From contig CAWIES010000002.1 of the NCBI GenBank assembly GCA_963835215.1, forward strand, positions 186,001-250,000: a DNA stretch of 64,000 bases, read 5' to 3'. Below, one piece after another: positions 1 to 8,503 of the stretch. The notes below the pieces were generated by a model. That model saw only the letters and a list, made by a program, of their open reading frames with translations, did not search any database and was not told the DNA's origin. Position 1 is the stretch's first letter; every line of letters begins with the position of its first letter. The position numbers and the translations under genes are program-made. This DNA comes from Roseiarcus sp963835215 (GTDB taxonomy: Bacteria > Pseudomonadota > Alphaproteobacteria > Rhizobiales > Beijerinckiaceae).

Positions 1-792
1 CGCGACCGCATCGCCGGCTTCCGCGTCGCGCAACTTCTGCCGGGCATCGGGCCGGCGAGCGCGGAGAAGATTGTCGCTGCGGCGGCCGTCGATGAGAGCT
101 TCGCGACGCTGGCCGCCTGGCAGGCGCCCTCGCGCGCGCGCGCCGCCTTCGACGACTTCGCGGCGTTGATGCAGCGCCTCGCGGCAGCCTCCCCCTGGCC
201 GAGCGATCTTGGCGAAGCAATCGCCTGGCGCCAGGCGACGCTGGCGGAGACTTACGACGATGTCGCCGCGCGCTCAGCCGACCTCGACGCGCTCGAGCGC
301 ATCGCCGTGACCTTCCCCTCGCGCGAGCGTTTCCTCGCCGAGCTGACGCTCGATCCCCCTGACGCGACCAGTGACGAATCCGGGCCGCCGCTGCGCGACG
401 AGGACTATCTCATTCTCTCCACCATCCATTCGGCCAAGGGCCAGGAATGGAAGTCGGTGTTTGTGCTCAATTGCGTCGACGGCTGCATCCCCTCCGATCT
501 GGCGACCGGCTCGTCGGAGGAGATCGAGGAGGAGCGCCGCCTGCTCTATGTCGCGATGACGCGCGCGCGCGACACGCTGGCGCTGCTCGTGCCGCAGCGT
601 TTCTTCGTGCATGGCCAGCCGAAGAACGGCGATCGCTATGTCTCCGCGGCCCGCACCCGCTTCATTCCGCCATCGCTGGTCAAACACTTTGAGCCGATCG
701 CGTGGCCGCCTATCGCCGCGCAGGCCGCGCCGCGCTTTTCCGACGGCCCGAGGGTCGATCTCGCCGCGCGGATGCGCGCGATGTGGAAGTAG
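1..792 (+). CDS. UvrD/Rep-family ATP-dependent DNA helicase, C-terminal part (gene begins before the window)
   Basis: The reading frame is open from base 1, so this is the 3' end of a longer gene; the first ATG inside (166) is internal. The last 260 residues carry the superfamily 1 helicase motifs that bind and hydrolyse ATP on single-stranded DNA: 'STIHSAKGQEWKSVFVL' (motif V region) and 'EEERRLLYVAMTRARD' (motif VI, with the arginine finger). This order is typical of UvrD, PcrA and Rep proteins, which unwind DNA in repair and replication. The upstream ATP-binding Walker A motif lies outside the window, so the subfamily cannot be decided. The gene ends at TAG 790-792, nine bases before the convergent mogA stop. 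Confidence 0.88.
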   Translation, partial: RDRIAGFRVAQLLPGIGPASAEKIVAAAAVDESFATLAAWQAPSRARAAFDDFAALMQRLAAASPWPSDLGEAIAWRQATLAETYDDVAARSADLDALERIAVTFPSRERFLAELTLDPPDATSDESGPPLRDEDYLILSTIHSAKGQEWKSVFVLNCVDGCIPSDLATGSSEEIEEERRLLYVAMTRARDTLALLVPQRFFVHGQPKNGDRYVSAARTRFIPPSLVKHFEPIAWPPIAAQAAPRFSDGPRVDLAARMRAMWK

Positions 793-800
793 CGCGAGGC

Positions 801-1331
801 CTAAGCCTTGGGTCGGAAGGCGCGGCAGACGGCAGGGTCGGTCTCCAGCCGGTCGCCGCCGATCAGATCGAGACAATAGGGAATCGCCGGGAAGACCGCG
901 TCGAGACAGGTGCGGATCGCCGCCGGCTTGCCCGGCAAATTGACGATCAGGCTGCGCCCGCGTGTGCCCGCGATCTGGCGCGACAGGATGGCGGTCGGCA
1001 CCTCGAGCAAGCTGCGCGCGCGCATCAGCTCGCCAAAGCCCGGCAGGATGCGCTCGCAGACATCGGCGGTCGCCTCGGGCGTCACGTCGCGCGGGCTCGG
1101 GCCTGTGCCTCCGGTGGTCAGGATCAGGCCGCAGCGCTCCTCGTCGGCGAGCGCAATCAGCGCGGCGGCGATGGTCGCGCGTTGGTCGGGGATGAGTCGG
1201 CGCACCGCGCGCCACGGCGTCGTCAAGATCGCCGCCAGCGCCGCTTCGATCCCCGGGCCGCCTTTGTCCTCGTAGACGCCAGCCGAAGCGCGGTCGGAGA
1301 TGGTGACGACGCCGATTGGGACCGCGGTCAC
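801..1331 (-). CDS. mogA: Molybdopterin adenylyltransferase (MogA/MoaB family)
   Basis: A 176-residue cytoplasmic enzyme that activates molybdopterin with ATP (AMP transfer) before molybdenum insertion. Family signatures are visible in order: 'GVVTISDRASAGVYEDKGGP' near the N terminus, the 'LTTGGTGPSPRDVTPEAT' loop with the conserved TGGTG and the catalytic Asp, and 'NLPGKPAA' near residue 140. Length fits MogA (about 175-195). It is the second gene of a minus-strand pair: its ATG overlaps the TGA of the SulP transporter gene by four bases (ATGA), suggesting translational coupling. Pairing a molybdenum-cofactor enzyme with a sulfate or molybdate-type anion transporter makes functional sense, but that link is inference. 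Confidence 0.92.
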   Translation of the reverse strand: MTAVPIGVVTISDRASAGVYEDKGGPGIEAALAAILTTPWRAVRRLIPDQRATIAAALIALADEERCGLILTTGGTGPSPRDVTPEATADVCERILPGFGELMRARSLLEVPTAILSRQIAGTRGRSLIVNLPGKPAAIRTCLDAVFPAIPYCLDLIGGDRLETDPAVCRAFRPKA

Positions 1332-3025
1332 GAAGAAACTCCATCCGTGGGGCGTAGCGCTGCGATGGCTTCCTCGACGCTATGAAAGAGATGATCGCGC
1401 CCGATCAGCGCTTCCAGCCCCTGACGGGCGAAGCTCTCCTGGGCGCGCACGGACTCGAGCCGGGCGAAGGCGACGTCGACGCCGGCGGCGCGCGAGCGGC
1501 GGATAATCGCCGCCAGCACCGTCGCCCCGGTGTAGTCGATCTCGGCGATCGCGTGAGCTTCGACAACCAACAGCCGCACGCCGGCTTCGGAGAACGCCCG
1601 CAGCGATTGCTGGAAGGCGTAGGCGTTGAGGAACGACAGGGTCGCTTGCGGCGCGACGACGCGCACGCCGGGCACGCGCTCGCCTGCTTTCAGCGCGCTC
1701 AGCGGCCACCAGATCGAGGTGCCGGGGACGCGCTCGAACTCGACGACGCGCGCGCGGGTCGTCATCCAGACGCCGTGCAGCAGCGAGAGGATGATGCCGA
1801 CGCCGACGCCCTGCTGGATCGGCAGCACGAGCAGCGCCAGCAGCGTCACGACGACCAGGGCGAACTCGCTGCGGCTGCGTCGCCAGACATCGAGCATGGT
1901 CGCTGTGCGAATGATGCGCTGGGCGACGAACAGAAGCACGCCGGCAAGCGCCGCATAGGGCACGTGGGCGAGCAGGCCGGTGCCGAACGCCGCCAGCGCG
2001 ATCGCCAGAGCGGCGCAGACCAGCGCGCCAAGCTGCGACACGCCGCCGGTTTCGGAAACGACCGCGGTGCGCGGCGGGCTCGCGTCGACCGGAAAGGCGC
2101 CGACCAACCCGGCGACCAGATTGGCGGCGCCCAGGCCGACGAAATCGCGCCCGACATCCGCGCCTTCGGGGGAGTTGCCGGCGAAGCTGCGCGTCGTCGC
2201 CGCCGTCTGCACCATGATGACCAGGGCGATCAGCAGCGCGAGGAGCCCAAGTTGCGGCAGATCGGCGAACGCCGCCGACGGCCAAACCAGCTTTGGGGTC
2301 GCGCCCGCCACCGCGCCGAGCGTGGCGACGCCCTGCCCCTCTAGCCCGAGCATCGCCGTCAGTCCGGCGGCGAGAACAAGCCCGATCAACGCGCCGGGAA
2401 AGCGTGGCCCCAAACGTTCGCCAACGAGCATGATCGCCAGCACGCCGAGACCGAGGCCGAGCGTCGGCAGGTTGGTCGCCCCGAGCCCGCGAGCGATCGT
2501 CGCGACCTGGACGACCAGCGACCCGGACGGCTGCGCGACGCCGAGCAGCGCAGGCGCCTGACTGACAATGATATGGCCGGCGATGCCGGCAAGGAATCCG
2601 GTGGTGACAGGGATCGACAGCAGATCGGCGATGAAGCCGAGGCCGAGAGCGCCGCCGAGTGCGAGGATGAGCCCGACCAGCAGCGCCAGCGCCGCCGCGT
2701 CGGCGGCGTAGTGGGGCGAGCCGGCGTTCGCCAGCAGCGCCAGCGCGCCGGCGAAAATCGGCGCGATGGTCGAATCGGCGCCGACCGAGACGAGCCGCGA
2801 GGCGCCGAACACGGCAAAACCGACCGCGCCGGCAAACAGCGCGATGAAGCCGATCTCCGGCCCGAGCCCGGCGAGCCGCGCCGTCGCCATCTGTTCGGGG
2901 ATCGCGATCGCGGCGAGCGTCAAGCCGGCGATCGCGTCCGGCCCCAGATCCTGCCAGCCCCAGCCGGCGAAGGAGCGGAACAGCGGCCAGGGACGCGGCG
3001 GCGCAAGGGCGGGCGTTTCGCTCAT
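1328..3025 (-). CDS. SulP-family anion transporter with STAS domain
   Basis: An inner-membrane transporter of 565 residues from the chosen start. Residues about 15-400 form a run of hydrophobic segments with the SulP signature near the start ('GLTLAAIAIPEQMATARLAG'), and the last 120 residues form a cytoplasmic STAS domain ('EAHAIAEIDYTGATVLAAII'). Members carry sulfate, bicarbonate, molybdate or other anions; the substrate cannot be told from sequence. An upstream in-frame ATG at 3085 would add 20 residues (MRPLRPRDPASAHSLSANPE) that look non-coding, so ATG 3025 is preferred. mogA follows with a 4 bp overlap, which hints at molybdate or sulfate as cargo. The gene is divergent from the DUF2937 gene at 3188. 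Confidence 0.87.
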   Translation of the reverse strand: MSETPALAPPRPWPLFRSFAGWGWQDLGPDAIAGLTLAAIAIPEQMATARLAGLGPEIGFIALFAGAVGFAVFGASRLVSVGADSTIAPIFAGALALLANAGSPHYAADAAALALLVGLILALGGALGLGFIADLLSIPVTTGFLAGIAGHIIVSQAPALLGVAQPSGSLVVQVATIARGLGATNLPTLGLGLGVLAIMLVGERLGPRFPGALIGLVLAAGLTAMLGLEGQGVATLGAVAGATPKLVWPSAAFADLPQLGLLALLIALVIMVQTAATTRSFAGNSPEGADVGRDFVGLGAANLVAGLVGAFPVDASPPRTAVVSETGGVSQLGALVCAALAIALAAFGTGLLAHVPYAALAGVLLFVAQRIIRTATMLDVWRRSRSEFALVVVTLLALLVLPIQQGVGVGIILSLLHGVWMTTRARVVEFERVPGTSIWWPLSALKAGERVPGVRVVAPQATLSFLNAYAFQQSLRAFSEAGVRLLVVEAHAIAEIDYTGATVLAAIIRRSRAAGVDVAFARLESVRAQESFARQGLEALIGRDHLFHSVEEAIAALRPTDGVSS

Positions 3026-3187
3026 CTCAGGGTTGGCGCTCAAGGAATGGGCGCTCGCGGGGTCGCGCGGCCTCAAGGGTCGCATTCAGGCCAATCCGCG
3101 CCGCCCCGTCAATGCGGCGAATGGCTTTCGCCACCCCTTGCAACGCGATAGGTTCGCGCTCGCGGCCCCCGGGGGAGCTCTGTCTCG

Positions 3188-3709
3188 ATGTTCACGCGAC
3201 GCCTAGCGGTGGCGATCGGCCTGCTGTTTGCGCTCATCGGCGCCCAAGGCCCCGAGTTTTCCCAGCAGTATCGCCAACGGCTAGGGGGCGCTCTCGACGA
3301 ACTGACTCGCGTCGTCGCCGATTTCGACGCCGATGCGGCGCGCCAGGCGATGACGCCGGTCGAGGCGATCGCCCGCCTCGAGGGCAATCCCGACCCGCTC
3401 GCCCAAGCGCGCGGATCGGCGATCGAAGGTGACATCGCCCGCCAGGGGCGCCTTCAGAGCGCCTATGACGAAATGAGGAGCGCCGGGACGATGAAGCGCC
3501 TCTTCGCCATGGCGCTCGACTTCGACCCCGGCATCGCGTCGCAGACTTTGCAGAACTTCGAACCGGCGGTCCCTATCACGGCCGAGACGCTGGTCTTCGC
3601 CGGCATCGCGCTGGTCATCGGCTGGGGCGGAACCCACCTCTGCGCCTGGCCGATCCGCCGCCGTTGGCGCGAGCGGCAGGCCAGCCGGCGGGTCGCCCGC
3701 GCCGCCTAA
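3188..3709 (+). CDS. DUF2937 family membrane protein
   Basis: A 173-residue protein with an N-terminal hydrophobic segment (residues 7-22), a long soluble middle rich in acidic and helical residues ('FSQQYRQRLGGALDELTRVV'), and a second membrane segment near residues 134-155 ('ETLVFAGIALVIGWGGTHLC') followed by a basic tail. This two-helix layout with the Q-Y-x-Q-R-L-x-G-A motif is that of DUF2937, a family without known function. The middle part should face the periplasm. It stands alone between the divergent SulP gene and the exopolysaccharide cluster, with no sign of an operon. Start at ATG 3188 is the only sensible one. Confidence 0.72.
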   Translation: MFTRRLAVAIGLLFALIGAQGPEFSQQYRQRLGGALDELTRVVADFDADAARQAMTPVEAIARLEGNPDPLAQARGSAIEGDIARQGRLQSAYDEMRSAGTMKRLFAMALDFDPGIASQTLQNFEPAVPITAETLVFAGIALVIGWGGTHLCAWPIRRRWRERQASRRVARAA

Positions 3710-3917
3710 CGGCCGAGGCGAGCCGGGTTTCCCGCGCCCCTCCCTAACTCAACGGAACGCGTCAAACCTCGGGTCGCCTCCTGGCCCGATGCTTATGGTT
3801 GACCAAACGTTGCGGGCGGGTAACCCTAATTGTAGCAATTTGAAACGAATGAGAACGAACGGGGTAGGAATTCGCCTGTCCCCCGTGTGGGTGTGCGGCG
3901 AGCGTGGTGTCGGTCAG

Positions 3918-4694
3918 ATGAGCAGCGTCAGGTCTCCGGCGGCGATCGCGCCCCAACGACGCACGATCCTTGGCGTCTCGACCGAGGCGCTGACCAGCGA
4001 AAGCGCCGCCGACTGGCTCGACGCCCGCATGACGCGGCGGCAGACCACGAAAGTCGCCTTCCTTAACGCCCACATGGCGACGATGGCGCGGCGCGACGCC
4101 TTCTTCCGCAAGGTTCTGGACGATTTCACCGTCTTCAACGACGGCGTCGGCGTCGATATCGCCAGCCTGTTCAAATACGGCAAATCCTATCCCGACAATC
4201 TCAACGGCACGGACTTCATTCCGTTCTTTCTGGCGCGGACCAAGAATCGTTTGCGCATCTACCTGCTCGGCGCCCGCCCGGATGTGGTGGAAAAAACGGC
4301 CGAGCGATTGGCCGCGGACTTTCCCCAGCATCGCATCGTCGGCGCCTGCGACGGCTATTCCTACCGCTATAAGAATGTCGCGGGCCTCATCCACGAGGCG
4401 CAAGCCGACCTGATTCTGGTCGCGCTGGGCAATCCCTTGCAGGAAGTCTGGATCGCCGACAACTTGGCCGCAAGCGGCGCCGTGATGGCGATGGGGGTCG
4501 GCAGCTTCTTCAATTTCACCGCCAACGCCGTCCCACGCGCGCCGCGCCTGGTGCGCAAACTGCGCGGCGAATGGCTATTCCGTCTGTGGCTTGAACCACG
4601 GCGCCTATGGCGGCGCTATGTCGATGGCGGCGTCGTGTTTCTCGCCCACGCCGTTCGCGATGCGATCGTCTCGCGGCTGAAGGCGGGCGCGTAG
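3918..4694 (+). CDS. WecG/TagA/CpsF-family glycosyltransferase
   Basis: A 258-residue GT26-type enzyme that adds a sugar (for example ManNAc(A)) from a UDP-sugar to a lipid-linked acceptor during polysaccharide repeat assembly. Conserved elements are present: 'KVAFLNAHMATMARRD' near the N terminus, 'FNDGVGVDIA' with the catalytic Asp, 'NLNGTDFIPFF', 'IYLLGARPDVVE', and 'ILVALGNPLQEVWIA' in the C-terminal half. An in-frame ATG at 3789 would add 43 atypical residues, so ATG 3918 (M-S-S-V-R-S) is chosen. It opens the exopolysaccharide cluster and converges on a GT4 gene with a four-base gap. Its place beside other glycosyltransferases, co-polymerase, polymerase and flippase supports a role in building the repeat unit. 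Confidence 0.88.
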   Translation: MSSVRSPAAIAPQRRTILGVSTEALTSESAADWLDARMTRRQTTKVAFLNAHMATMARRDAFFRKVLDDFTVFNDGVGVDIASLFKYGKSYPDNLNGTDFIPFFLARTKNRLRIYLLGARPDVVEKTAERLAADFPQHRIVGACDGYSYRYKNVAGLIHEAQADLILVALGNPLQEVWIADNLAASGAVMAMGVGSFFNFTANAVPRAPRLVRKLRGEWLFRLWLEPRRLWRRYVDGGVVFLAHAVRDAIVSRLKAGA

Positions 4695-4698
4695 TCCG

Positions 4699-5796
4699 CT
4701 AAAGCCCGATTTCTCGATAGACGCCAGCGACGCAGGCCGCCATCGCCGCGTCAGAATAGAAATCGCGCTGCTGCGCAAAACCTCTGTCGGCAAGAACGCG
4801 CAGGCCAGCGCCCTGCCCGATCATCCCGCCCAGCGCGCTCGCCAAAGCCTCGCCGTCGCCGGGCTCCACCAGCACGCCCGCGCCTTGACCGAGAACGTCG
4901 GCGACGCCTTCGATTCTGGCGCCGACGACCGGCAGACCCGCCGCCATCGCCTCCAGCAGAACCATCGGCAGGCCCTCGCCGAACAGGCTCGGCACAACGA
5001 ACAGATTCATGCAGCTCAGCTCCGCCGCGACGTCCGAAGCGAAGCCGACCCAGTCGACATGAGGATCGAGCCCCAGATCATGCGCGAGCGATTTGACGCT
5101 GCGTTCGTAAGCTGCGCTCTCGAACGCGCCGACCAGCCGCAAGCGCACCGGAAGATTCTGTCGCCGCAGGGCGGCCGCCGCTTGCAGCAGAATTTCGACG
5201 CCCTTGCGCGGGCGGAACAGCGCGATCATGCCGAGCGTCCAGGTCGGGGCTGGCGCCTGCCAGTCGTTGGTCGGTTTGACGCTCGGCACGCCGTTGGGCA
5301 CGAGGCGAATTCTGTCCTCGCGAAAACCGGCCGACAGCAACTCGCGCTGGAGGCTTGGCGAAACTGCGAAGAGCCGCAGCGCCCGGCGCGCGCACAGCGC
5401 CTCGACGCGCGCGTTGACGCCATTGCGCAACGCGCTTTCGGTATCGCGCGACACGGGGCTGTGAACGTGGTGCACCAGCGGCAGATTTGCTTGCAGCGAC
5501 GCGAGCCACCCCACCATCAGCGAGCGCACCGTGTGAGTGTGAAACGCGACATAGCCTTCGCGCCGCGCCAGCGCCGCGAGGCGCGCGCCGATCAAGGGAT
5601 CGAAGCGCGAACGCATTGGCGTTGGATACAGCGGCGCGGTCTGCGTGTGGCGCGTCGCAGCGAATTCACCAGGCTTCAGGCAGGCGAAGCCGACTTCGTA
5701 ACCATGTTCGGGCAGACGCGCGGCGAGAAGATCCTGCACGCGCTCAGCGCCGGCGTAAAACTCGCCGTTGACGATATGAAGGATCTTCCTATTCAT
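4699..5796 (-). CDS. Glycosyltransferase family 4 (GT-B fold) in EPS cluster
   Basis: A 365-residue cytoplasmic transferase. The N-terminal acceptor domain starts with 'KILHIVNGEFYAGAERVQDL' (the G-G/A-A-E-R motif of GT4). The C-terminal nucleotide-sugar domain has 'LGMIALFRPRKGVEILLQAA', 'HVDWVGFASDVA' and 'PSLFGEGLPMVLLEAMAAG', where the E-x7-E pair binds the donor. The frame is open back to TTG 5850, which overlaps the stop of the upstream glycosyltransferase by four bases, but family alignment starts at M-N-R-K-I-L-H (ATG 5796). Both minus-strand transferases are probably one transcript. Donor and acceptor sugars cannot be predicted. Confidence 0.86.
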   Translation of the reverse strand: MNRKILHIVNGEFYAGAERVQDLLAARLPEHGYEVGFACLKPGEFAATRHTQTAPLYPTPMRSRFDPLIGARLAALARREGYVAFHTHTVRSLMVGWLASLQANLPLVHHVHSPVSRDTESALRNGVNARVEALCARRALRLFAVSPSLQRELLSAGFREDRIRLVPNGVPSVKPTNDWQAPAPTWTLGMIALFRPRKGVEILLQAAAALRRQNLPVRLRLVGAFESAAYERSVKSLAHDLGLDPHVDWVGFASDVAAELSCMNLFVVPSLFGEGLPMVLLEAMAAGLPVVGARIEGVADVLGQGAGVLVEPGDGEALASALGGMIGQGAGLRVLADRGFAQQRDFYSDAAMAACVAGVYREIGL

Positions 5797-5846
5797 TGCG
5801 GGTGAAGGCTTCCTTATAAAGTTCGACAGGGAGATGCGCGATCTGT

Positions 5847-6953
5847 TCAACCAGGCGAACGGGCATGACTGACCACCTCGTCGATCAGCGCGCCATAGCG
5901 ATTGAGCGCGGCGCTGAGCGAAAAATCGCGCGCTCGCGTCTGGCGCGGCGCAGGGTCGCCGGGCTCTGCGAGCGCTTGGTTCAGCGCGCGCACCATGCCT
6001 TCGACGTCGCCGACCGGAACCAGCGTCCCGAGTCCGGGCGCATCGAGAATTTCCGACGGCCCGCCACAGGCGGTGGCGGCGACCGGCAGGCCATGCGCCA
6101 GACCCTCAACGCAGGTGAGCCCGAAGGCTTCGTGATGCGACGACAGCGCGAGACAGCGCGCCGCGCCGAGCCGCGCTGCGACATCGCAGGTGAACCCCGG
6201 CATCTCAACCCGTTCGGCCACGCCCAGCGCGCGCGCCTCGGCTTCGAGCCGCGCCCGCTCTGGCCCTTCGCCGAGGACGATCAGCCGCGCCTTTGCATCA
6301 TCGAGCCGTGTGAAGGCGCGCAGCAGCGTGACGAAATCCTTGTCGGGGACGAGACGGCCGAGCGCGACGATGGTCGGCGGTCGCGCCGCAAGCGACGCGG
6401 CGTCGAGCGGGGGCGGGAACGGCTCGGGCGCGGCGGGATTGGCGATGGCGTGAGCGCGCGCGGAGGGAACCGCGAAACGTGCGACCAGATCATCGCGCAG
6501 GACATTCGAAACGGCGACGCTCGCGGCGCTCAGGCGGGAGATGAGCGGCGTCAGGCGATAGCCGATCCGGCTCAGCCGCTCCGGCTCGCTGGCGAAGAAG
6601 CCGTGGTAAGTGAGGATGGCGCGGTCACGGCGCCCGGCGATCGTCGCCGCGACCGTATGCTTGAGATTGGCGGCCGCGAGCGCCGACAGGCTGGCGTCGG
6701 GACGGCGCGCGGCGATCAGGCGGGCGAGCGCCAGCGTCGCGCGGCCATGACCGCGCGGCAGCACTTCGAGGACAATGTCAGGCGACAGCAGATGAAGAGA
6801 TTGGCTCGCCTCGAAATCGACGACGAAGGTGACCTTGTCGCCGCGCGCGGCAAAGCCGCTGGCAAGGCGCGCCCATACCCGCTCCGCGCCGCCGCCGACC
6901 AGCGCATGGACATAGAACAGCAGCGCGCGAGGTCGGGCGGGCGAGTTCGGCAT
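5847..6953 (-). CDS. Glycosyltransferase family 4 in EPS cluster
   Basis: A 368-residue GT-B transferase. 'LLFYVHALVGGGAERVWARL' at residues 10-29 is the GT4 N-terminal G-G-G-A-E-R motif. The C-terminal donor domain shows 'IVALGRLVPDKDFVTLLRAF', 'LIVLGEGPERARLEAEARAL', 'VEMPGFTCDVAARLGAA' and 'SSHHEAFGLTCVEGLAHGLP', a complete donor-binding set. It is the first gene of the minus-strand pair and is divergent from the gene at 7028, with 74 bases between, so a shared promoter region for the two arms of the cluster probably lies there. Sugar specificity is unknown. Confidence 0.87.
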   Translation of the reverse strand: MPNSPARPRALLFYVHALVGGGAERVWARLASGFAARGDKVTFVVDFEASQSLHLLSPDIVLEVLPRGHGRATLALARLIAARRPDASLSALAAANLKHTVAATIAGRRDRAILTYHGFFASEPERLSRIGYRLTPLISRLSAASVAVSNVLRDDLVARFAVPSARAHAIANPAAPEPFPPPLDAASLAARPPTIVALGRLVPDKDFVTLLRAFTRLDDAKARLIVLGEGPERARLEAEARALGVAERVEMPGFTCDVAARLGAARCLALSSHHEAFGLTCVEGLAHGLPVAATACGGPSEILDAPGLGTLVPVGDVEGMVRALNQALAEPGDPAPRQTRARDFSLSAALNRYGALIDEVVSHARSPG

Positions 6954-7027
6954 CGAGGCGAGCTTGTAGCGGAGTTCGCGGCGCTCGGGAAATCGGTCGC
7001 GGCGAGTCTCCCCTCAGAGGAGCGCCC

Positions 7028-8503
7028 ATGAGCGCCGTGCGCCTGCTATTGCCGCAGGGCGGGCTCAAGCGCTGGCACCGCGCGCTGGCCGAACAGATCG
7101 CCGCCGAGGGCGCCCGCGTGCTGATCGCGCTACGCCCGCGCCGCGGCGCGCCGCCGCCCGCCACCGCGCTGATCGAAGCGTTGGAGGACCTGCTGCGCCG
7201 GGGCGGTCGGCCGAGCGCGACCGAACCCGAGACCCTCGGCGCCTGGAGCGCGGAAAGCGAGGGCGACGTCGATCTCGTCTTCGACCTCACCGGCTCGAGC
7301 GAACCCCAGCCAAACGCGATCGTCCCCTATTACGACGGCGCGCCGGGCGATGTCGCGCGCGACGCGGCGCTGCTCGCCGGCCGCGCGCCCTGGATCGAGC
7401 TCACGGTCTTGGGCGGCGACGGCGCGCTGGTCTACGCCAGCGCGTTGCCGGCCCTGCCGGCTGGCAGGCGGCTCAATGGCGGGCGCGCCGCAGTCGCGCT
7501 CGCGCTTTCGGCGCTCGTTCGCCGGCTCGCCGTCAGCGGCCTTGGCATAGGCCGCCCGCCACGCGCGCCGCTCGCCACGTTGGCGACTGCTCCACTCGCC
7601 TTCGCCGCCGCTTCGCTGGCTGAATCGATCGCGCGGCGGCTGCGACGGCTCGTTATCCACGACGGCCATTGGCGAATCGGCCTGCGTCGGCGCGAGGACA
7701 ACGATGCGCTTCTGACTGGCCTCGACCGGATCGACGCCGCGCCCTGGCGTTGGCTGCCTGACGACCGCCAGCGCTATTTCGCCGACCCGTTCCTGTTCAA
7801 GGAGGGCGGCGTCACTTACGTTTTCTGCGAGGAGTTCCCTTATGCGACTGGCCGAGGGGTCATTTCCGTCTTCGCGCTCGATGAGGCCGGCAATCCTGGG
7901 CCGACGCGGGTGGTGCTGGAGCGCCCCTATCACCTCTCCTATCCCCTCGTCTTTCGCGCCGAAGGCCAGATCTGGATGATGCCGGAAAGCGGCGCCAACC
8001 GGACGCTCGAACTCTATCGCGCCCAGCATTTCCCCGACCGCTGGACGCTCGACCGCGTGTTGCTCAGCGACGTCGAACTCGCCGACGCCACGCCCTTTGA
8101 ATCGGGCGGCCGCTGGTGGCTGACCGCCGCCAGCGGCGAGCCGACCGGCTCGACCTGGGACAGCCTGTCGATCTTTAGCAGCGCCAACCCGCTCGGACCG
8201 TGGACGCCGGCGTTCGCCGGCCCGGCTCTGATCGACGCCTCGGCGGCGCGCCCGGCCGGCCATCTGTTCACGCTGGAAGGGGCGCTGTGGCGGCCCGCGC
8301 AGGATTGCCGGGCCGACTACGGCGCGGCGCTGGTCTTCTGCCGGGTCGACGCGCTCGGGCCGGGTCGCTTTGAGCAGACGCCGATGCGCCGCTTCGCGCC
8401 GCCGGGCGGATTGCATTCGTTCAACGCCACCGAGCGATTTGTCGCGATCGACGCGGCGGGCTCGCAGACCCGCGGCGCGCGGCTCGACGGATTTGCGACA
8501 TGA
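7028..8503 (+). CDS. GINT1_N-like sugar-processing protein (formyltransferase-like N-terminus plus five-bladed propeller-like domain)
   Basis: A 491-residue protein. The C-terminal 270 residues resemble the domain at the N terminus of plant glucosamine inositolphosphorylceramide transferase 1 (GINT1_N), a propeller-like fold related to GH43 hydrolases: 'RYFADPFLFKEGGVTYVFCE', 'PYHLSYPLVF', 'IWMMPESGANRTLELYRA', 'GPALIDASAARPAGHL'. The first 220 residues ('RLLLPQGGLKRWHRALAEQI') are poorly conserved and look like the Rossmann-type N-terminal part seen in formyltransferase fusions of EPS loci. Bacterial members sit in polysaccharide clusters but their reaction is not established. The TGA overlaps the ATG of the GH10 xylanase gene by four bases, implying coupled synthesis. 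Confidence 0.7.
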   Translation: MSAVRLLLPQGGLKRWHRALAEQIAAEGARVLIALRPRRGAPPPATALIEALEDLLRRGGRPSATEPETLGAWSAESEGDVDLVFDLTGSSEPQPNAIVPYYDGAPGDVARDAALLAGRAPWIELTVLGGDGALVYASALPALPAGRRLNGGRAAVALALSALVRRLAVSGLGIGRPPRAPLATLATAPLAFAAASLAESIARRLRRLVIHDGHWRIGLRRREDNDALLTGLDRIDAAPWRWLPDDRQRYFADPFLFKEGGVTYVFCEEFPYATGRGVISVFALDEAGNPGPTRVVLERPYHLSYPLVFRAEGQIWMMPESGANRTLELYRAQHFPDRWTLDRVLLSDVELADATPFESGGRWWLTAASGEPTGSTWDSLSIFSSANPLGPWTPAFAGPALIDASAARPAGHLFTLEGALWRPAQDCRADYGAALVFCRVDALGPGRFEQTPMRRFAPPGGLHSFNATERFVAIDAAGSQTRGARLDGFAT